A stretch of 64,000 bases of DNA from an uncultured Finegoldia sp. (GCF_900766215.1 NZ_CAAFUQ010000089.1:1-64000), one strand, 5' to 3'; shown: positions 1-8,114, counted from the first letter of the stretch. Notes: generated from the letters alone by a model not told the origin. Made by a program: numbers and translations.

Positions 1-191
1 ACATCAAGAAAAAGTAAAAAAAGGTTTAATACCTATATGAAATTACATCATTCTCAAACTTTGAGTCACGTCTTTTCATCCACTTGATAGTTTAATACCT
101 ATATGAAATTACATCATTCTCAAACGCTAATGCTGGATTAGCCTTTGTGAATTTTGTTTAATACCTATATGAAATTACATCATTCTCAAAC
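1..191 (-). CRISPR. Type II-A CRISPR array, leader-proximal end (truncated by window edge)
   Basis: Three identical 36-bp repeats lie at 24-59, 90-125 and 156-191, separated by two 30-bp spacers (60-89 and 126-155). Positions 1-23 are part of another spacer, so the array continues beyond the window. Read on the minus strand each repeat starts GTTTGAGAATGATG and ends GGTATTAAAC, the usual GTTT...AAAC layout of type II-A. The minus orientation is supported by the cas genes reading toward the array, the leader anchor motif next to the repeat at 191, and complementarity to the tracrRNA at 6185. The spacer nearest the leader (126-155) contains a short inverted repeat, GCTAAT/ATTAGC. I saw no match to either spacer elsewhere in the window. 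Confidence 0.97.
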
Positions 192-245
192 CTCAAATCC
201 ATGAGATAGAATCACTCCATCAAAGCGGTAATTTCATATAGATAA
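192..245 (-). promoter_or_regulatory. CRISPR leader with type II-A leader anchor and anti-repeat-like segment
   Basis: The 54 bp between the csn2 stop codon and the first repeat form the leader. On the minus strand it ends in ATTTGAG directly against the repeat (192-198), the leader-anchoring motif known from type II-A systems that directs Cas1-Cas2 integration. A perfect TATAAT (minus strand, 250-245) overlaps the csn2 stop and could be the array -10 box; no good -35 is visible. Positions 228-241 carry a 14-nt sequence exactly matching part of the repeat in inverted orientation, so a leader transcript would contain an anti-repeat. Confidence 0.8.
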
Positions 246-893
246 TTATAAAACTCTGCATAAATCATTATCGAACAGCAATTTTTTAGAAATGTAATCG
301 CTGTCTACTAATATATTATCATAATTTATTATGCAAATGTTCTTAATTTTAATGTAATCCGATAATTCTTTGAGCTCTTCTTCTGTAAAATACTGCAATA
401 AGTTTATTGTGTAGAACACATCTATCTTTAAGACATTTTGGTATATGTCTAAATAAGAAACAAACTTATCCAGGAAATCTGTGTAGTCTACACTTGGTTT
501 AATTGGTACTACCTTTAATAAAGATTCAAAATTTATTTCATCACCAATTTCTAGCATATACGGATAATCTAGTGTGATGTCGTTAATAAAATTAACAATT
601 GATGAGTTTAAATTTATTTTTTGTTCGTAATGTTTTTCATCTGAGATAATTTCCATTAAATCTTTAATAATTTTCGTAGTAATTTTCTTGTCATCAAAGT
701 CCAAGATAGCAGAGTTTTCTATGACTTTGTATTTTGTAATTAACTTGTCATCATCATATAATTCTATGTTTTCCTGGTTGTATATGTTTTCTATTATTTT
801 CCTATATTCTAATTTGCTTTCAATTGTGATGTTGCAAATATCCCCATAGCCTATGAAAAATGGTTCATTTAATAGTTCGTATTTTAGGTTCAT
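246..893 (-). CDS. csn2: CRISPR-associated protein Csn2
   Basis: This 215-aa protein is the last cas gene before the leader. Its length and position match the short Csn2 family (about 220 aa in Streptococcus pyogenes), ring-shaped tetramers that slide on DNA ends and act with Cas1, Cas2 and Cas9 in spacer acquisition. The N-terminus (MNLKYELLNEPFFIGYGD) fits the family; the rest is poorly conserved. The start overlaps the cas2 stop by 4 bp, which indicates translational coupling. The presence of csn2 defines the locus as subtype II-A. The stop codon lies inside a TATAAT-like sequence and beside an anti-repeat fragment in the leader. Confidence 0.93.
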   Translation of the reverse strand: MNLKYELLNEPFFIGYGDICNITIESKLEYRKIIENIYNQENIELYDDDKLITKYKVIENSAILDFDDKKITTKIIKDLMEIISDEKHYEQKINLNSSIVNFINDITLDYPYMLEIGDEINFESLLKVVPIKPSVDYTDFLDKFVSYLDIYQNVLKIDVFYTINLLQYFTEEELKELSDYIKIKNICIINYDNILVDSDYISKKLLFDNDLCRVL

Positions 894-1210
894 AGTATTA
901 TCAATCCTTCATCCGTGTCCACTAAGCTCGATTTATTCTCTCCTACAATGTATTCCATAGATTGAAATTGTTTTTCGGTTATTGTTAGTATTTGCACTAT
1001 TCCCATCGATGGTTTGTTCTTTTCTATTCTATCTTTTAATGTATTAGCATTTGTTTGATTCAATGATAGTTTGCAGTAAACAGATTCTTGTAACATCATG
1101 AATCCTTCCGACAGTAAAAATTTTCTAAAAGATCTGTATCTTTTTTTATCATCTAGTGATATTGTTGGCAAATCAAAAAATACTATTGTTCTCATATATC
1201 TATAACTCAT
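890..1210 (-). CDS. cas2: CRISPR-associated endoribonuclease-fold protein Cas2
   Basis: Cas2 forms the central dimer of the Cas1-Cas2 integrase that inserts new spacers at the leader end. The sequence opens MSYRYMRTIVFFDLP, with the beta-strand-plus-aspartate motif of the family, followed by RKFLLSEGFMMLQESVYCKL and ILTITEKQF, very like S. pyogenes Cas2. A start two codons upstream is possible, but MSYRYM is the family's usual N-terminus and gives 106 aa. The gene overlaps cas1 by about 11 bp and csn2 by 4 bp, so the three acquisition genes form one translationally coupled block. Confidence 0.95.
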   Translation of the reverse strand: MSYRYMRTIVFFDLPTISLDDKKRYRSFRKFLLSEGFMMLQESVYCKLSLNQTNANTLKDRIEKNKPSMGIVQILTITEKQFQSMEYIVGENKSSLVDTDEGLIIL

Positions 1211-2072
1211 AATCAATAAATTTAATTAATTGTTCTTCTCCTTTCTCTAACGCTAAAAACACCGACTTGCAATACTCATTAACCGCATTTAGTAATGTAT
1301 ACCTTGTTTTTTCCACTAAAACTTCTTCGTCCATAATTTTCAATATTGCTATTTTTTCTTCCTTCTCGAATTTCTCTGGTTCATAAAAATATACAATATT
1401 ATCAATCATAGGTCGTAGCGGTTCCATTAAATCGCTTGATAAATTGTAGTAATTAAATTGATTTTCGTGAAATATCCCAAGTTGTGTTAAATATCCCGAT
1501 GATGTGATCTCTCGTGTGAATATTGATAGTAATATAGAATATCCGAAATTCAGCATCGCATTTGTCGGATTATCTTGGCTTCTCGAAAAATCTTTGCCAA
1601 AAAGACTATTGAAATATACTTTTGCTGCATGACCTTCCCTGTTCGAAACATCTCCATCTTGTACTTGTGATTTATATTCTAATAGAAGATTGGCATTATC
1701 GTTGCCTATAAATTTCAATAGCAAAGCTTGCCTATTGATTTTCTCTTTGGTAATTTCTCTCCACGTCTTTTGTTTAGAATTATTCTGCCATGAAATTTGC
1801 TTTCTAATCATTAGAGGAGAGTTGTGTTTATTATAATAATTAACAATTTCTCCAATTGTGTTATGGTCTTTTCCGCAGAAAATTATTTTTACTTTTTCAG
1901 CTATTAATTTTTCGATCAATGCTGTTGTAAATGAAACCATTGTTGAATCGATTATCAACACCGCAATTTCCGGTATGTGAATTTTTACGATTTCTTCTTT
2001 TCTAATAACTAGATTATTTAATTTCAAGTCGAGCTTTGCTCGACCTGAAATTAATACTGTTCTCCATCCCAT
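1200..2072 (-). CDS. cas1: CRISPR-associated endonuclease/integrase Cas1
   Basis: This 290-aa protein is the catalytic subunit of the spacer-acquisition integrase. The metal-binding residues of Cas1 are visible: E146 in SNREGHAAKVYF, H202 in GIFHENQFNYYN and E217 in DLMEPLRP. Its length and the N-terminal MGWRTVLIS are typical of type II-A Cas1. The start codon overlaps the cas9 stop by one base (TAATG), so it is probably translated from the cas9 message. No truncation or frameshift is seen, and the acquisition module looks functional. Confidence 0.97.
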   Translation of the reverse strand: MGWRTVLISGRAKLDLKLNNLVIRKEEIVKIHIPEIAVLIIDSTMVSFTTALIEKLIAEKVKIIFCGKDHNTIGEIVNYYNKHNSPLMIRKQISWQNNSKQKTWREITKEKINRQALLLKFIGNDNANLLLEYKSQVQDGDVSNREGHAAKVYFNSLFGKDFSRSQDNPTNAMLNFGYSILLSIFTREITSSGYLTQLGIFHENQFNYYNLSSDLMEPLRPMIDNIVYFYEPEKFEKEEKIAILKIMDEEVLVEKTRYTLLNAVNEYCKSVFLALEKGEEQLIKFIDYEL

Positions 2073-5000
2073 TATTTTATTCTTATCCTCTTTTCATATA
2101 TTCCTGTTATTGATTTATATACTAGATAAACTTTGCTATATTTTTCTAAATTTTTTGCCATCAAAGTTTTTCCTGACGATTTTGGGAGATTTATAACTGA
2201 TAGATCCGCTGCCGCTACGGTTCTCTTAGTTAAAATCTGTAAATTAGTCATTAGATTGTATAACTGTGAAGTAGTAAACTCATTAAAATTAATATCTTTT
2301 AGATTAGGTAAATTAATCCTATTAATATAAGGCTTTGCATTAAGTTTACTAATAATTTTTTTCAAGCACTCTTTTAATAAAATGTTATCTTCATCATCAT
2401 ATACTGAATCTCCCATTTGTTTAGCTTTCAAGGATTTGTTTTCTAAATATTTGTAACTATTCATTTCTTCTGTTGTCCAATACATCTGAATATTTGGCTC
2501 AATTATTATTTGTTTTCCTGTCTTGCCTGTAATAATATAATTAAAGCCATCTATCTCTATTTCAGTCTTATATTTGATTTTATCTATTAAGATTATAGGA
2601 TCTTTTAGCTTCAAGATTTCTTTAGCATAGTCTAAAATAACATTTTGATTTTTGTTCATGGCGTCCTTTAAATATAACGGTGCAAATTCAATTGTTTTTT
2701 GTCGACATCCTTTAATCGTATGCTCTACCAAGAATAGGAACGCTCCACTAATCGACTTGTATCCTCCGTATTTTGATACATCTTGTAATCTATCATCTTT
2801 TTTTAGTGGAAGATACATTGTGTCTTTCTTGTAATCTCTCTTTCCAGATATAGTTGCATTGAATAGCTCTCCCTTTTGTATATAACTTTCATTGCTGATT
2901 AAAACTGATGGTTTATTCAATGTACCTGTAATTAATTTTTTACCTTTTTCAGGTGTCCAGATAACTTTTCCTTTGGATTTACGAGGTCTTGTAAAATATT
3001 TGCTTAACGAATATTTTACCTTGTCACCCTCTCTATTTTCTTTGACGTAATTTATTGGATTTGATGTAAATTCTCGATTCCACACATCTCCTACTACAAT
3101 ATTCAAAAACGCATCATGTGCATGGTGAAGGTCATTTACTTCTCTGGATTTCAAAGTATTCATGTCTTTTCTCAAATCACTTGCAAGGCTTGCTTTTACA
3201 GGTATTATTTTTGATTTTAGATAGAACTTTTCAAATAATTCTTTGATTGCTTTTGTAGATTGTCTTGTTTCTACAAGTTGTCTGTTAATAAATCCTCCCA
3301 GTTCTTCATTTGTTAGTGGTGTGTTTCTTATTAATCTGTTGTATTTTTCTTTGCTGATGAACTCTTTTTCCATCAAATACTTCCAGTAATTGTAAATATC
3401 CGGATTGTTTCTTATACTTGATGGTACGGGATATATATCTTTTTTGGTAGTTTGATTTGCATTTCTATTTACTAAAACAAGGTTATTTATTATTGAGTCA
3501 TCTTTTTTCATTCTCTGAGGAATTACATGATCTATATCATATTGTGTAGAATCGAATAATTTATCCAAGTCAATCTTTTCACCAGTATACATATCTTTTC
3601 CCATTTGAGTGTAGTAAAGATAAAGTTTTTTGCTTCTAAGATTGCTATCATCTAATTTATTCAACCCATCAAAAAGCTCATTATATTGGCTATCTCTTTC
3701 ATCTTTTTTTATCGCCTTATAAAGGGCTAGCAATTTATTCTTTCTTGAAATTGTCGTCTTTTTTTCCTCTTCAGATTTTGCCATTTCTATGAAGATTTTA
3801 TCCGGGTCATATCCAATAACCTTTGTGATTTCTTCTGTAACTCTAATAACTTGCCATATCATCTTTTTTACAGATGGAGATACATAAAGATTTTCAACTA
3901 CTTCATAACTTATTTCTTGAGGAATATATTTTTTCCTTAGCTTATCAATATCTTTATTAAAGCTGTAGTTTTGGCTTCCAATAATTTGCATCAAATTGTC
4001 ACTTGAATTTCTCAAGAAATTAATTACTGTATCAATCTCGCCTGTTTCGATATTTGTACCTGTAATTCCGTCTAATAATTTTCTTGATAATCTTCCCCAA
4101 TCTTTGTATTTAAGGTTGATAATTTTTTGAATTTTAGAACTTGATAAATCGGGATAAGTTTCTTCGATGTATTTTTTCAAAAGTTTTTTGTTTCCCGTAT
4201 GAATTGTAATTTTCTCAATGAGATCTTCGACCATTTCAACGTCAAACTTGTCTTCTAATATGTTTTTAAAATCAATATATGATTTCATATTGGATGCTAT
4301 TTCCAAGTTTTTCTCTGAATTATCAAAATCTTCTTTATCCGCAAAGTTATTTCTTATCATATAATCTCTGATTGATTTGAGAGTAACCTTTGTCTTTTTC
4401 TTAAATAATTCTTCAATTAATTTCAACTTAACATCATTAACTAGTGGCTTTCCATTGATCCTCAAATTATTTAATTCATTTAGAACCATATATTCTGAAT
4501 AAAGAATAGAAGATTTAGGAAGAACTGTCTCTTCTGGAAGATAAGTGCATTGATTTAGCATTCTTTTGATAAATTCTTCTTCACTTTTATGAAGATCGAC
4601 TATTTTTTCAAAATTCCATGGTCTTATTTTTTCACCTTTATTTCTGAATATCCAAGCATTTCCGCCATTGTTTTTGTGATAATCATTTAATGGTCCAACA
4701 TAATATGGAATCCTAAATGTGAATGTTTTTCTAATCTTTTCTATTTTTGTATATTCTTCCTTCTTATTATTAAAGCTAGGATAGTTTTTGGCTAAGTTTT
4801 CCAATATTTTATCTAATTCAAAAAGGTGAATTTGATGTGGAATAACCGAATTTATGGATGATATTTGTTTTAATAGAAAGTTTTCTTGTTCTATTTTGCC
4901 CAATAAATACTTAACATCTTCATCTTCACAGTCGCATTGTTTTTCAAGAATACCCTTGATGTGTTTTGCAAAATCAATATTTGATATTTTTTTCTTTGCA

Positions 5001-6124
5001 GTAATCTTTTTGTTTTTGTTCAAATAATATCCAATATATGAAACATATCCTTTTCCATTATCTTCCTTGAATACTTGCTTGAACAATTCTCCATCTTCAT
5101 CGTATTTTTTTATTACTTTTTTGAGTATTTCGAGGTCTTTTTTATGTTCATCGTATCGTTCGACTTGTGCATCAGAAAGTGTACTCTTACCTTTTAAAAT
5201 AGATTGAAGGATAACAAAATCATATGTTGATTTAAGTGTGTTAAACAATGTTATGTTTTCTTGTAAAACTTCCTCAAAATATTGGAGATTTTCCTCGTAG
5301 CTATCTCCTGTAAGAACGAAATCTTCCTTGTTATCTTCCTTTATTTTTTCAAGAATGTCTTCATCTGAAATTATATTTTTTATTTTTGCTTTACCAGTAA
5401 CTATTGATTCAAAAATCGAGTACAAGATTTTACCTTCTTGTTTATTAAAATCTTGCGCATTTATAAGCTCTTTTAGAATGTTTTTCTTTTCAGTTTTCTT
5501 TTCGTTCACATCCGCCAAAATTTCAAATATCGAATCCATAAATTCTTCTTCTAATTCGATTTTTAATAAATCATTTATTAATAGAATAAGTTGTTGTTTT
5601 AATGGTTTATCATCTGTAACGTGAGAAATCTGACCATCTATTAGAAAATGTCCCCTTCTTTTCATCATTTGATTGATAGCTAGAAAATAATATCTGATGT
5701 CTACGTTCTTGTGTTCTTCCATCAAATATTTTCTAAGATGAAAAATAGTAGGAAACTTTTCAAAATATTGCTTGTCACTGAAATTTTTATCATTAAATAA
5801 CGAATATTTTCCAGATACTTTCTTGTCTTCAGCCCAGAATTTGCTTTCATCAAGTCTGTCATAGAAGTCTTTGTCAACCTTTTTGATTTCATCTTCAAAT
5901 ATTTCTCTCAAAATTTGAAGACGCATACCTTTTCTGTCGTTTCTTCTTCTACCACTTCTAAATGTTCTTGTATCTGCGGCTGTTTTTGCTTTTTCAAATA
6001 ATCTTACTCCCCACAAATCTTTTCCTTTGGCTCTGAGTATATTATAGAATTCGTCAGTCACAGCCCATCCTACACTATTAGTACCTACATCCAATCCGAT
6101 ATAATATTTTTTTTCGCTTTTCAT
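2072..6124 (-). CDS. cas9: CRISPR-associated RNA-guided endonuclease Cas9 (type II-A)
   Basis: This 1350-aa effector cleaves target DNA guided by crRNA:tracrRNA. RuvC-I is at the N-terminus (IGLDVGTNSVGWAV, D12), followed by an arginine-rich bridge helix near residues 53-67 (TRTFRSGRRRNDRKG). RuvC-II contains E780 in IFIEMAKS, HNH contains D865-H866 in YDIDHVIPQ plus N890, and RuvC-III contains H1001 and D1004 in HHAHDAFLN. All catalytic residues are intact. The C-terminal PAM-interacting region ends SITGIYEKRI like SpCas9, but the SpCas9 RKR arginine segment is replaced near INLPKSSGKTL, so a different PAM is expected. GGAGGA precedes the ATG by 4 bp. The length matches the roughly 1348 aa known for F. 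magna Cas9. Confidence 0.98.
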   Translation of the reverse strand: MKSEKKYYIGLDVGTNSVGWAVTDEFYNILRAKGKDLWGVRLFEKAKTAADTRTFRSGRRRNDRKGMRLQILREIFEDEIKKVDKDFYDRLDESKFWAEDKKVSGKYSLFNDKNFSDKQYFEKFPTIFHLRKYLMEEHKNVDIRYYFLAINQMMKRRGHFLIDGQISHVTDDKPLKQQLILLINDLLKIELEEEFMDSIFEILADVNEKKTEKKNILKELINAQDFNKQEGKILYSIFESIVTGKAKIKNIISDEDILEKIKEDNKEDFVLTGDSYEENLQYFEEVLQENITLFNTLKSTYDFVILQSILKGKSTLSDAQVERYDEHKKDLEILKKVIKKYDEDGELFKQVFKEDNGKGYVSYIGYYLNKNKKITAKKKISNIDFAKHIKGILEKQCDCEDEDVKYLLGKIEQENFLLKQISSINSVIPHQIHLFELDKILENLAKNYPSFNNKKEEYTKIEKIRKTFTFRIPYYVGPLNDYHKNNGGNAWIFRNKGEKIRPWNFEKIVDLHKSEEEFIKRMLNQCTYLPEETVLPKSSILYSEYMVLNELNNLRINGKPLVNDVKLKLIEELFKKKTKVTLKSIRDYMIRNNFADKEDFDNSEKNLEIASNMKSYIDFKNILEDKFDVEMVEDLIEKITIHTGNKKLLKKYIEETYPDLSSSKIQKIINLKYKDWGRLSRKLLDGITGTNIETGEIDTVINFLRNSSDNLMQIIGSQNYSFNKDIDKLRKKYIPQEISYEVVENLYVSPSVKKMIWQVIRVTEEITKVIGYDPDKIFIEMAKSEEEKKTTISRKNKLLALYKAIKKDERDSQYNELFDGLNKLDDSNLRSKKLYLYYTQMGKDMYTGEKIDLDKLFDSTQYDIDHVIPQRMKKDDSIINNLVLVNRNANQTTKKDIYPVPSSIRNNPDIYNYWKYLMEKEFISKEKYNRLIRNTPLTNEELGGFINRQLVETRQSTKAIKELFEKFYLKSKIIPVKASLASDLRKDMNTLKSREVNDLHHAHDAFLNIVVGDVWNREFTSNPINYVKENREGDKVKYSLSKYFTRPRKSKGKVIWTPEKGKKLITGTLNKPSVLISNESYIQKGELFNATISGKRDYKKDTMYLPLKKDDRLQDVSKYGGYKSISGAFLFLVEHTIKGCRQKTIEFAPLYLKDAMNKNQNVILDYAKEILKLKDPIILIDKIKYKTEIEIDGFNYIITGKTGKQIIIEPNIQMYWTTEEMNSYKYLENKSLKAKQMGDSVYDDEDNILLKECLKKIISKLNAKPYINRINLPNLKDINFNEFTTSQLYNLMTNLQILTKRTVAAADLSVINLPKSSGKTLMAKNLEKYSKVYLVYKSITGIYEKRIRIK

Positions 6125-6142
6125 AAATCCTCCAGATAAACG

Positions 6143-6171
6143 TTGACAAAAATTGGGTTTTCTAATATAAT
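6143..6171 (+). promoter_or_regulatory. Consensus sigma-70-type promoter of tracrRNA
   Basis: A perfect TTGACA (6143-6148) and a perfect TATAAT (6166-6171) are separated by exactly 17 bp on the plus strand. Transcription would start near 6178, seven bases before the anti-repeat. The promoter lies between the divergent cas9 start (6124) and the tracrRNA, so the cas9 5' leader is antisense to it. I see no equally good promoter for the cas operon; it must lie within or beyond the tracrRNA gene. Confidence 0.88.
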
Positions 6172-6177
6172 TTAGTT

Positions 6178-6293
6178 AATCTCAGTTTAATACTTATATG
6201 AGATTACATCATGAGTTCAAATAAAAGTTTACTCAAATCGCCCGAAAGGGCCCACATTGGTGGACTAAACAAATCTTCGGATTTGTTTTTTTA
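6178..6293 (+). ncRNA. tracrRNA (about 115 nt)
   Basis: From 6185 the sequence is an anti-repeat to the CRISPR repeat. An upper duplex of about 26 positions has two mismatches against the exact complement (one of them still a G-U pair), followed by a GAGT bulge opposite GA of the crRNA and a 6-bp lower stem (TCAAAT against GUUUGA). This is the same bulge geometry as S. pyogenes. Then follow a short nexus-like stem (GTTT...AAAT), a GCCC-GAAA-GGGC hairpin, a CCAC-ATTG-GTGG hairpin and a terminator. It pairs with pre-crRNA for RNase III processing and is bound by Cas9. It is encoded divergently beside cas9. Confidence 0.93.
6268..6292 (+). terminator. Rho-independent terminator of tracrRNA
   Basis: The stem AACAAATC, a TTCG tetraloop and GATTTGTT are followed by a run of seven T residues. 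The hairpin also forms the final 3' stem-loop of the tracrRNA. Confidence 0.92.
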
Positions 6294-6445
6294 TTGCATA
6301 TTATTATTAGATTTTTGTCTTTGATTTTATTATACCAAATACTATAATGAATTCTAAGCTTTATTAATACTGTGAAATATGTTTTCTGAATAGAATTGGA
6401 AACGTTTGGTTGAAAGTTTGTTTATCGATTTATATCATAAAACAA

Positions 6446-6474
6446 TTGACAATCTATCATATTACCCATACACT
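6446..6474 (+). promoter_or_regulatory. Promoter of the ECF transporter S component gene
   Basis: TTGACA (6446-6451) lies 17 bp before TACACT (6469-6474), a fair -10 box. The predicted start near 6481 leaves a leader of only about 24 nt, so there is no room for a riboswitch. The 150 bp between the tracrRNA terminator and this promoter show nothing else I can support. Confidence 0.6.
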
Positions 6475-6504
6475 TAAATTATAATATTTTAAGGAGGGAT
6501 TTTT

Positions 6505-7080
6505 TTGAACATAAAAACTCACAAGCTTGTTCAATGTGCGGTGCTGGCTGCATTGTGTTTCATCACGTTCACTTATTTACAAATCAAGGTGCCAGTTCCA
6601 GGTGGAGATTTCACATCAATCCATTTTGGTAACGTGTTCTTGGTTTTGGCTGCGCTTTTACTAGGTGGACTTTACGGTGGACTTGCTGGTGCAATCGGAA
6701 TGACTATCGCAGACATCATGGATCCTGTGTATATAATGGTTGCTCCGAAGACTTTCGTGTTGAAGTTGTGTATTGGTTTGATTGTGGGGGCAATCGCTCA
6801 CAAATCTAAGAAAATCAACGAATCTAACGACAACAAATACATTTTGAAGTGGGCTGTTATCGCTTCATGTGCAGGGATGTTGTTCAACGTGTTCGCTGAT
6901 CCATTTGTAGGTTATTTTTATAAATTATATGTCTTGGGTCAACCACAACAAATAGCATCTGCATTGGCGAAAATCAGTGCCGGTGTAACTTTCTTCAATG
7001 CTGTTGTGACTGTTATCGTTGCAAATATTTTGTACATGGCAGTCCGTCCAGTGTTGAAACGCTCACATTTATTGGATTAA
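6505..7080 (+). CDS. ECF transporter S component (vitamin-type substrate binder)
   Basis: This 191-aa membrane protein has about six hydrophobic segments and the N-terminal layout of ECF S components (KLVQCAVLAALCFITFTYLQ, then KVPVPGGDFTSIHFGNVFLV). S components bind a vitamin or related micronutrient and dock to a shared energising module (EcfA-EcfA'-EcfT), which is not in this window. The sequence resembles the PF07155 group, but the ligand cannot be told from sequence. The start is TTG at 6505 with a strong AAGGAGGG 6 bp upstream; no ATG fits better. The gene is monocistronic, ending in a strong terminator. A second S component lies at 30984. Confidence 0.85.
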   Translation: MNIKTHKLVQCAVLAALCFITFTYLQIKVPVPGGDFTSIHFGNVFLVLAALLLGGLYGGLAGAIGMTIADIMDPVYIMVAPKTFVLKLCIGLIVGAIAHKSKKINESNDNKYILKWAVIASCAGMLFNVFADPFVGYFYKLYVLGQPQQIASALAKISAGVTFFNAVVTVIVANILYMAVRPVLKRSHLLD

Positions 7081-7085
7081 AAAAT

Positions 7086-7114
7086 GCGTCAGATTTTAAT
7101 CTGACGCTATTTTT
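7086..7114 (+). terminator. Rho-independent terminator, first copy
   Basis: A 22-nt hairpin (GCGTCAGAT with ATCTGACGC) is followed by TATTTTT and ends the ECF S component gene. A 39-bp block around it (7076-7114) recurs at 7714-7752 with one mismatch, so the toxin-antitoxin pair sits between two direct repeats. Confidence 0.9.
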
Positions 7115-7185
7115 ATTGACAGTTCAAATAAAAGATATTACAATTAAGTTAGAAAGTAGGAAATTCTAACTTGAGAGGTGATAAT

Positions 7186-7443
7186 ATGTTAGTTGAACTT
7201 AAAGCAAAGTCGCAAGTGACAATTCCAAAAGATATTGTGAATTCTCTTGATTTGAATCAAGGAGATCAATTCGAAGTTATGGAAGAAGATGGTAAGATTA
7301 TTTTCGTCCCTGTAGCTGTATATCCAGAACGTGTGATTGAAAATTTAAAAAAATCCGTTAAAGAACTAAAAGTTTCGATTGAAAATGGCGACCAACCTAT
7401 TTTTGACAATATTGATTCTCTTTTTGAAGAGTTGGACAAGTAA
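7186..7443 (+). CDS. AbrB/MazE-like antitoxin
   Basis: This 85-aa protein starts MLVELKAKSQVTIPKDIV, the swapped-hairpin AbrB fold that binds DNA, and continues LDLNQGDQFEVMEEDGKIIFVPV. The C-terminal half (ERVIENLKKSVKELKV...) is a charged helix that probably wraps the toxin. A TTG five codons upstream is possible, but the ATG at 7186 has GAGAGGTG at good spacing and gives the usual N-terminus. The stop codon overlaps the toxin start by one base. The complex probably represses its own promoter, as such pairs usually do. Confidence 0.85.
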   Translation: MLVELKAKSQVTIPKDIVNSLDLNQGDQFEVMEEDGKIIFVPVAVYPERVIENLKKSVKELKVSIENGDQPIFDNIDSLFEELDK

Positions 7444-7709
7444 TGAGCTATAAAATAACTTACACGAAATCATTTAAAAAGCACTACAAAAAATTATCTG
7501 ATATCGAAAAAAAGCAAACTAAGAAAAAACTTTCATTTTTTATAGATAATCCAACACATCCTTCATTAAGAACTAAAAAAATCAAGGGAACTGATGGTTT
7601 GTGGGAATCTTCCGTGAACATGGATATAAGAATTATTTGGTATTACGAAGATAATGAGATGATTATTTTATTGGATATTGGTCATCACGATATTTTATTT
7701 GATTTTTGA
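7443..7709 (+). CDS. RelE/YafQ-type toxin (probable mRNA interferase)
   Basis: This 88-aa basic protein has the RelE/ParE fold pattern: an N-terminal lysine-rich helix (SFKKHYKKLSDIEKK), the HPSLRTKKIKG segment, and a C-terminal strand NMDIRIIWYY...ILLDIGHHDILF. The GHHD near the end with a following Phe matches the catalytic histidine region of YafQ-like ribosome-dependent RNases. It is translationally coupled to the antitoxin (TAATG). Pairing an AbrB-type antitoxin with a RelE-type toxin is a mixed combination also seen in other Firmicutes. The target RNA cannot be inferred. Confidence 0.85.
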   Translation: MSYKITYTKSFKKHYKKLSDIEKKQTKKKLSFFIDNPTHPSLRTKKIKGTDGLWESSVNMDIRIIWYYEDNEMIILLDIGHHDILFDF

Positions 7710-7723
7710 TTAAATTAAAAAAT

Positions 7724-7752
7724 GCGTCAGATTTTACTCTGACGCTATTTTT
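7724..7752. terminator. Bidirectional terminator, second copy
   Basis: GCGTCAGA and TCTGACGC flank a TTTTAC loop, with T-rich tracts on both strands. It ends the toxin gene (plus) and the small membrane protein gene (minus). It is nearly identical to the terminator at 7086-7107. Confidence 0.88.
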
Positions 7753-7756
7753 GTCA

Positions 7757-8068
7757 TTACCCTATCGCTATAAACACGATTGCTAGTATCAACGCTAATA
7801 ATCCTACAAGGATACATTTTCTACAAGTAGATATTCTTTTTAATATCATTTCTTTTTCTTTTTTGGTAAATTTTCTGTTGTTTTTTCTCATCAAAATCCT
7901 ATCCAACGCTACTGGTTGACGATTATTTTGTGAGATAGTTTGCCACACTTTTTCGGAGTTGACGTTTTTTCTAATCTTGGCGATTGCCAATATTTTAGAT
8001 ATTGAATAAATCCCGTAAATGAGTGATATTGCAAATATTCCCAAAAATACATAGCCTACTATTTTCAT
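7757..8068 (-). CDS. Small two-TM membrane protein, unknown function
   Basis: I do not recognise this 103-aa protein. It has an N-terminal transmembrane helix (residues about 4-22), a basic middle region rich in Arg and Lys (RKNNRKFTKKEKEMILKRIS) and a C-terminal helix (about 85-102), so both ends are anchored and the basic loop is probably cytoplasmic. AAAGGAG precedes the ATG. It stands alone between a shared terminator and the Cd/Zn ATPase gene 46 bp upstream. No catalytic motif is visible. Confidence 0.7.
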   Translation of the reverse strand: MKIVGYVFLGIFAISLIYGIYSISKILAIAKIRKNVNSEKVWQTISQNNRQPVALDRILMRKNNRKFTKKEKEMILKRISTCRKCILVGLLALILAIVFIAIG

Positions 8069-8114
8069 TTTATCATCTCCTTTACGATTAGTATAAATGA
8101 GATTTCAATTTTAC

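Noticed and set aside
6294..6445. Possible riboswitch upstream of the ECF transporter gene
   Set aside because: The promoter at 6446-6474 leaves a leader of about 24 nt, too short for a riboswitch.
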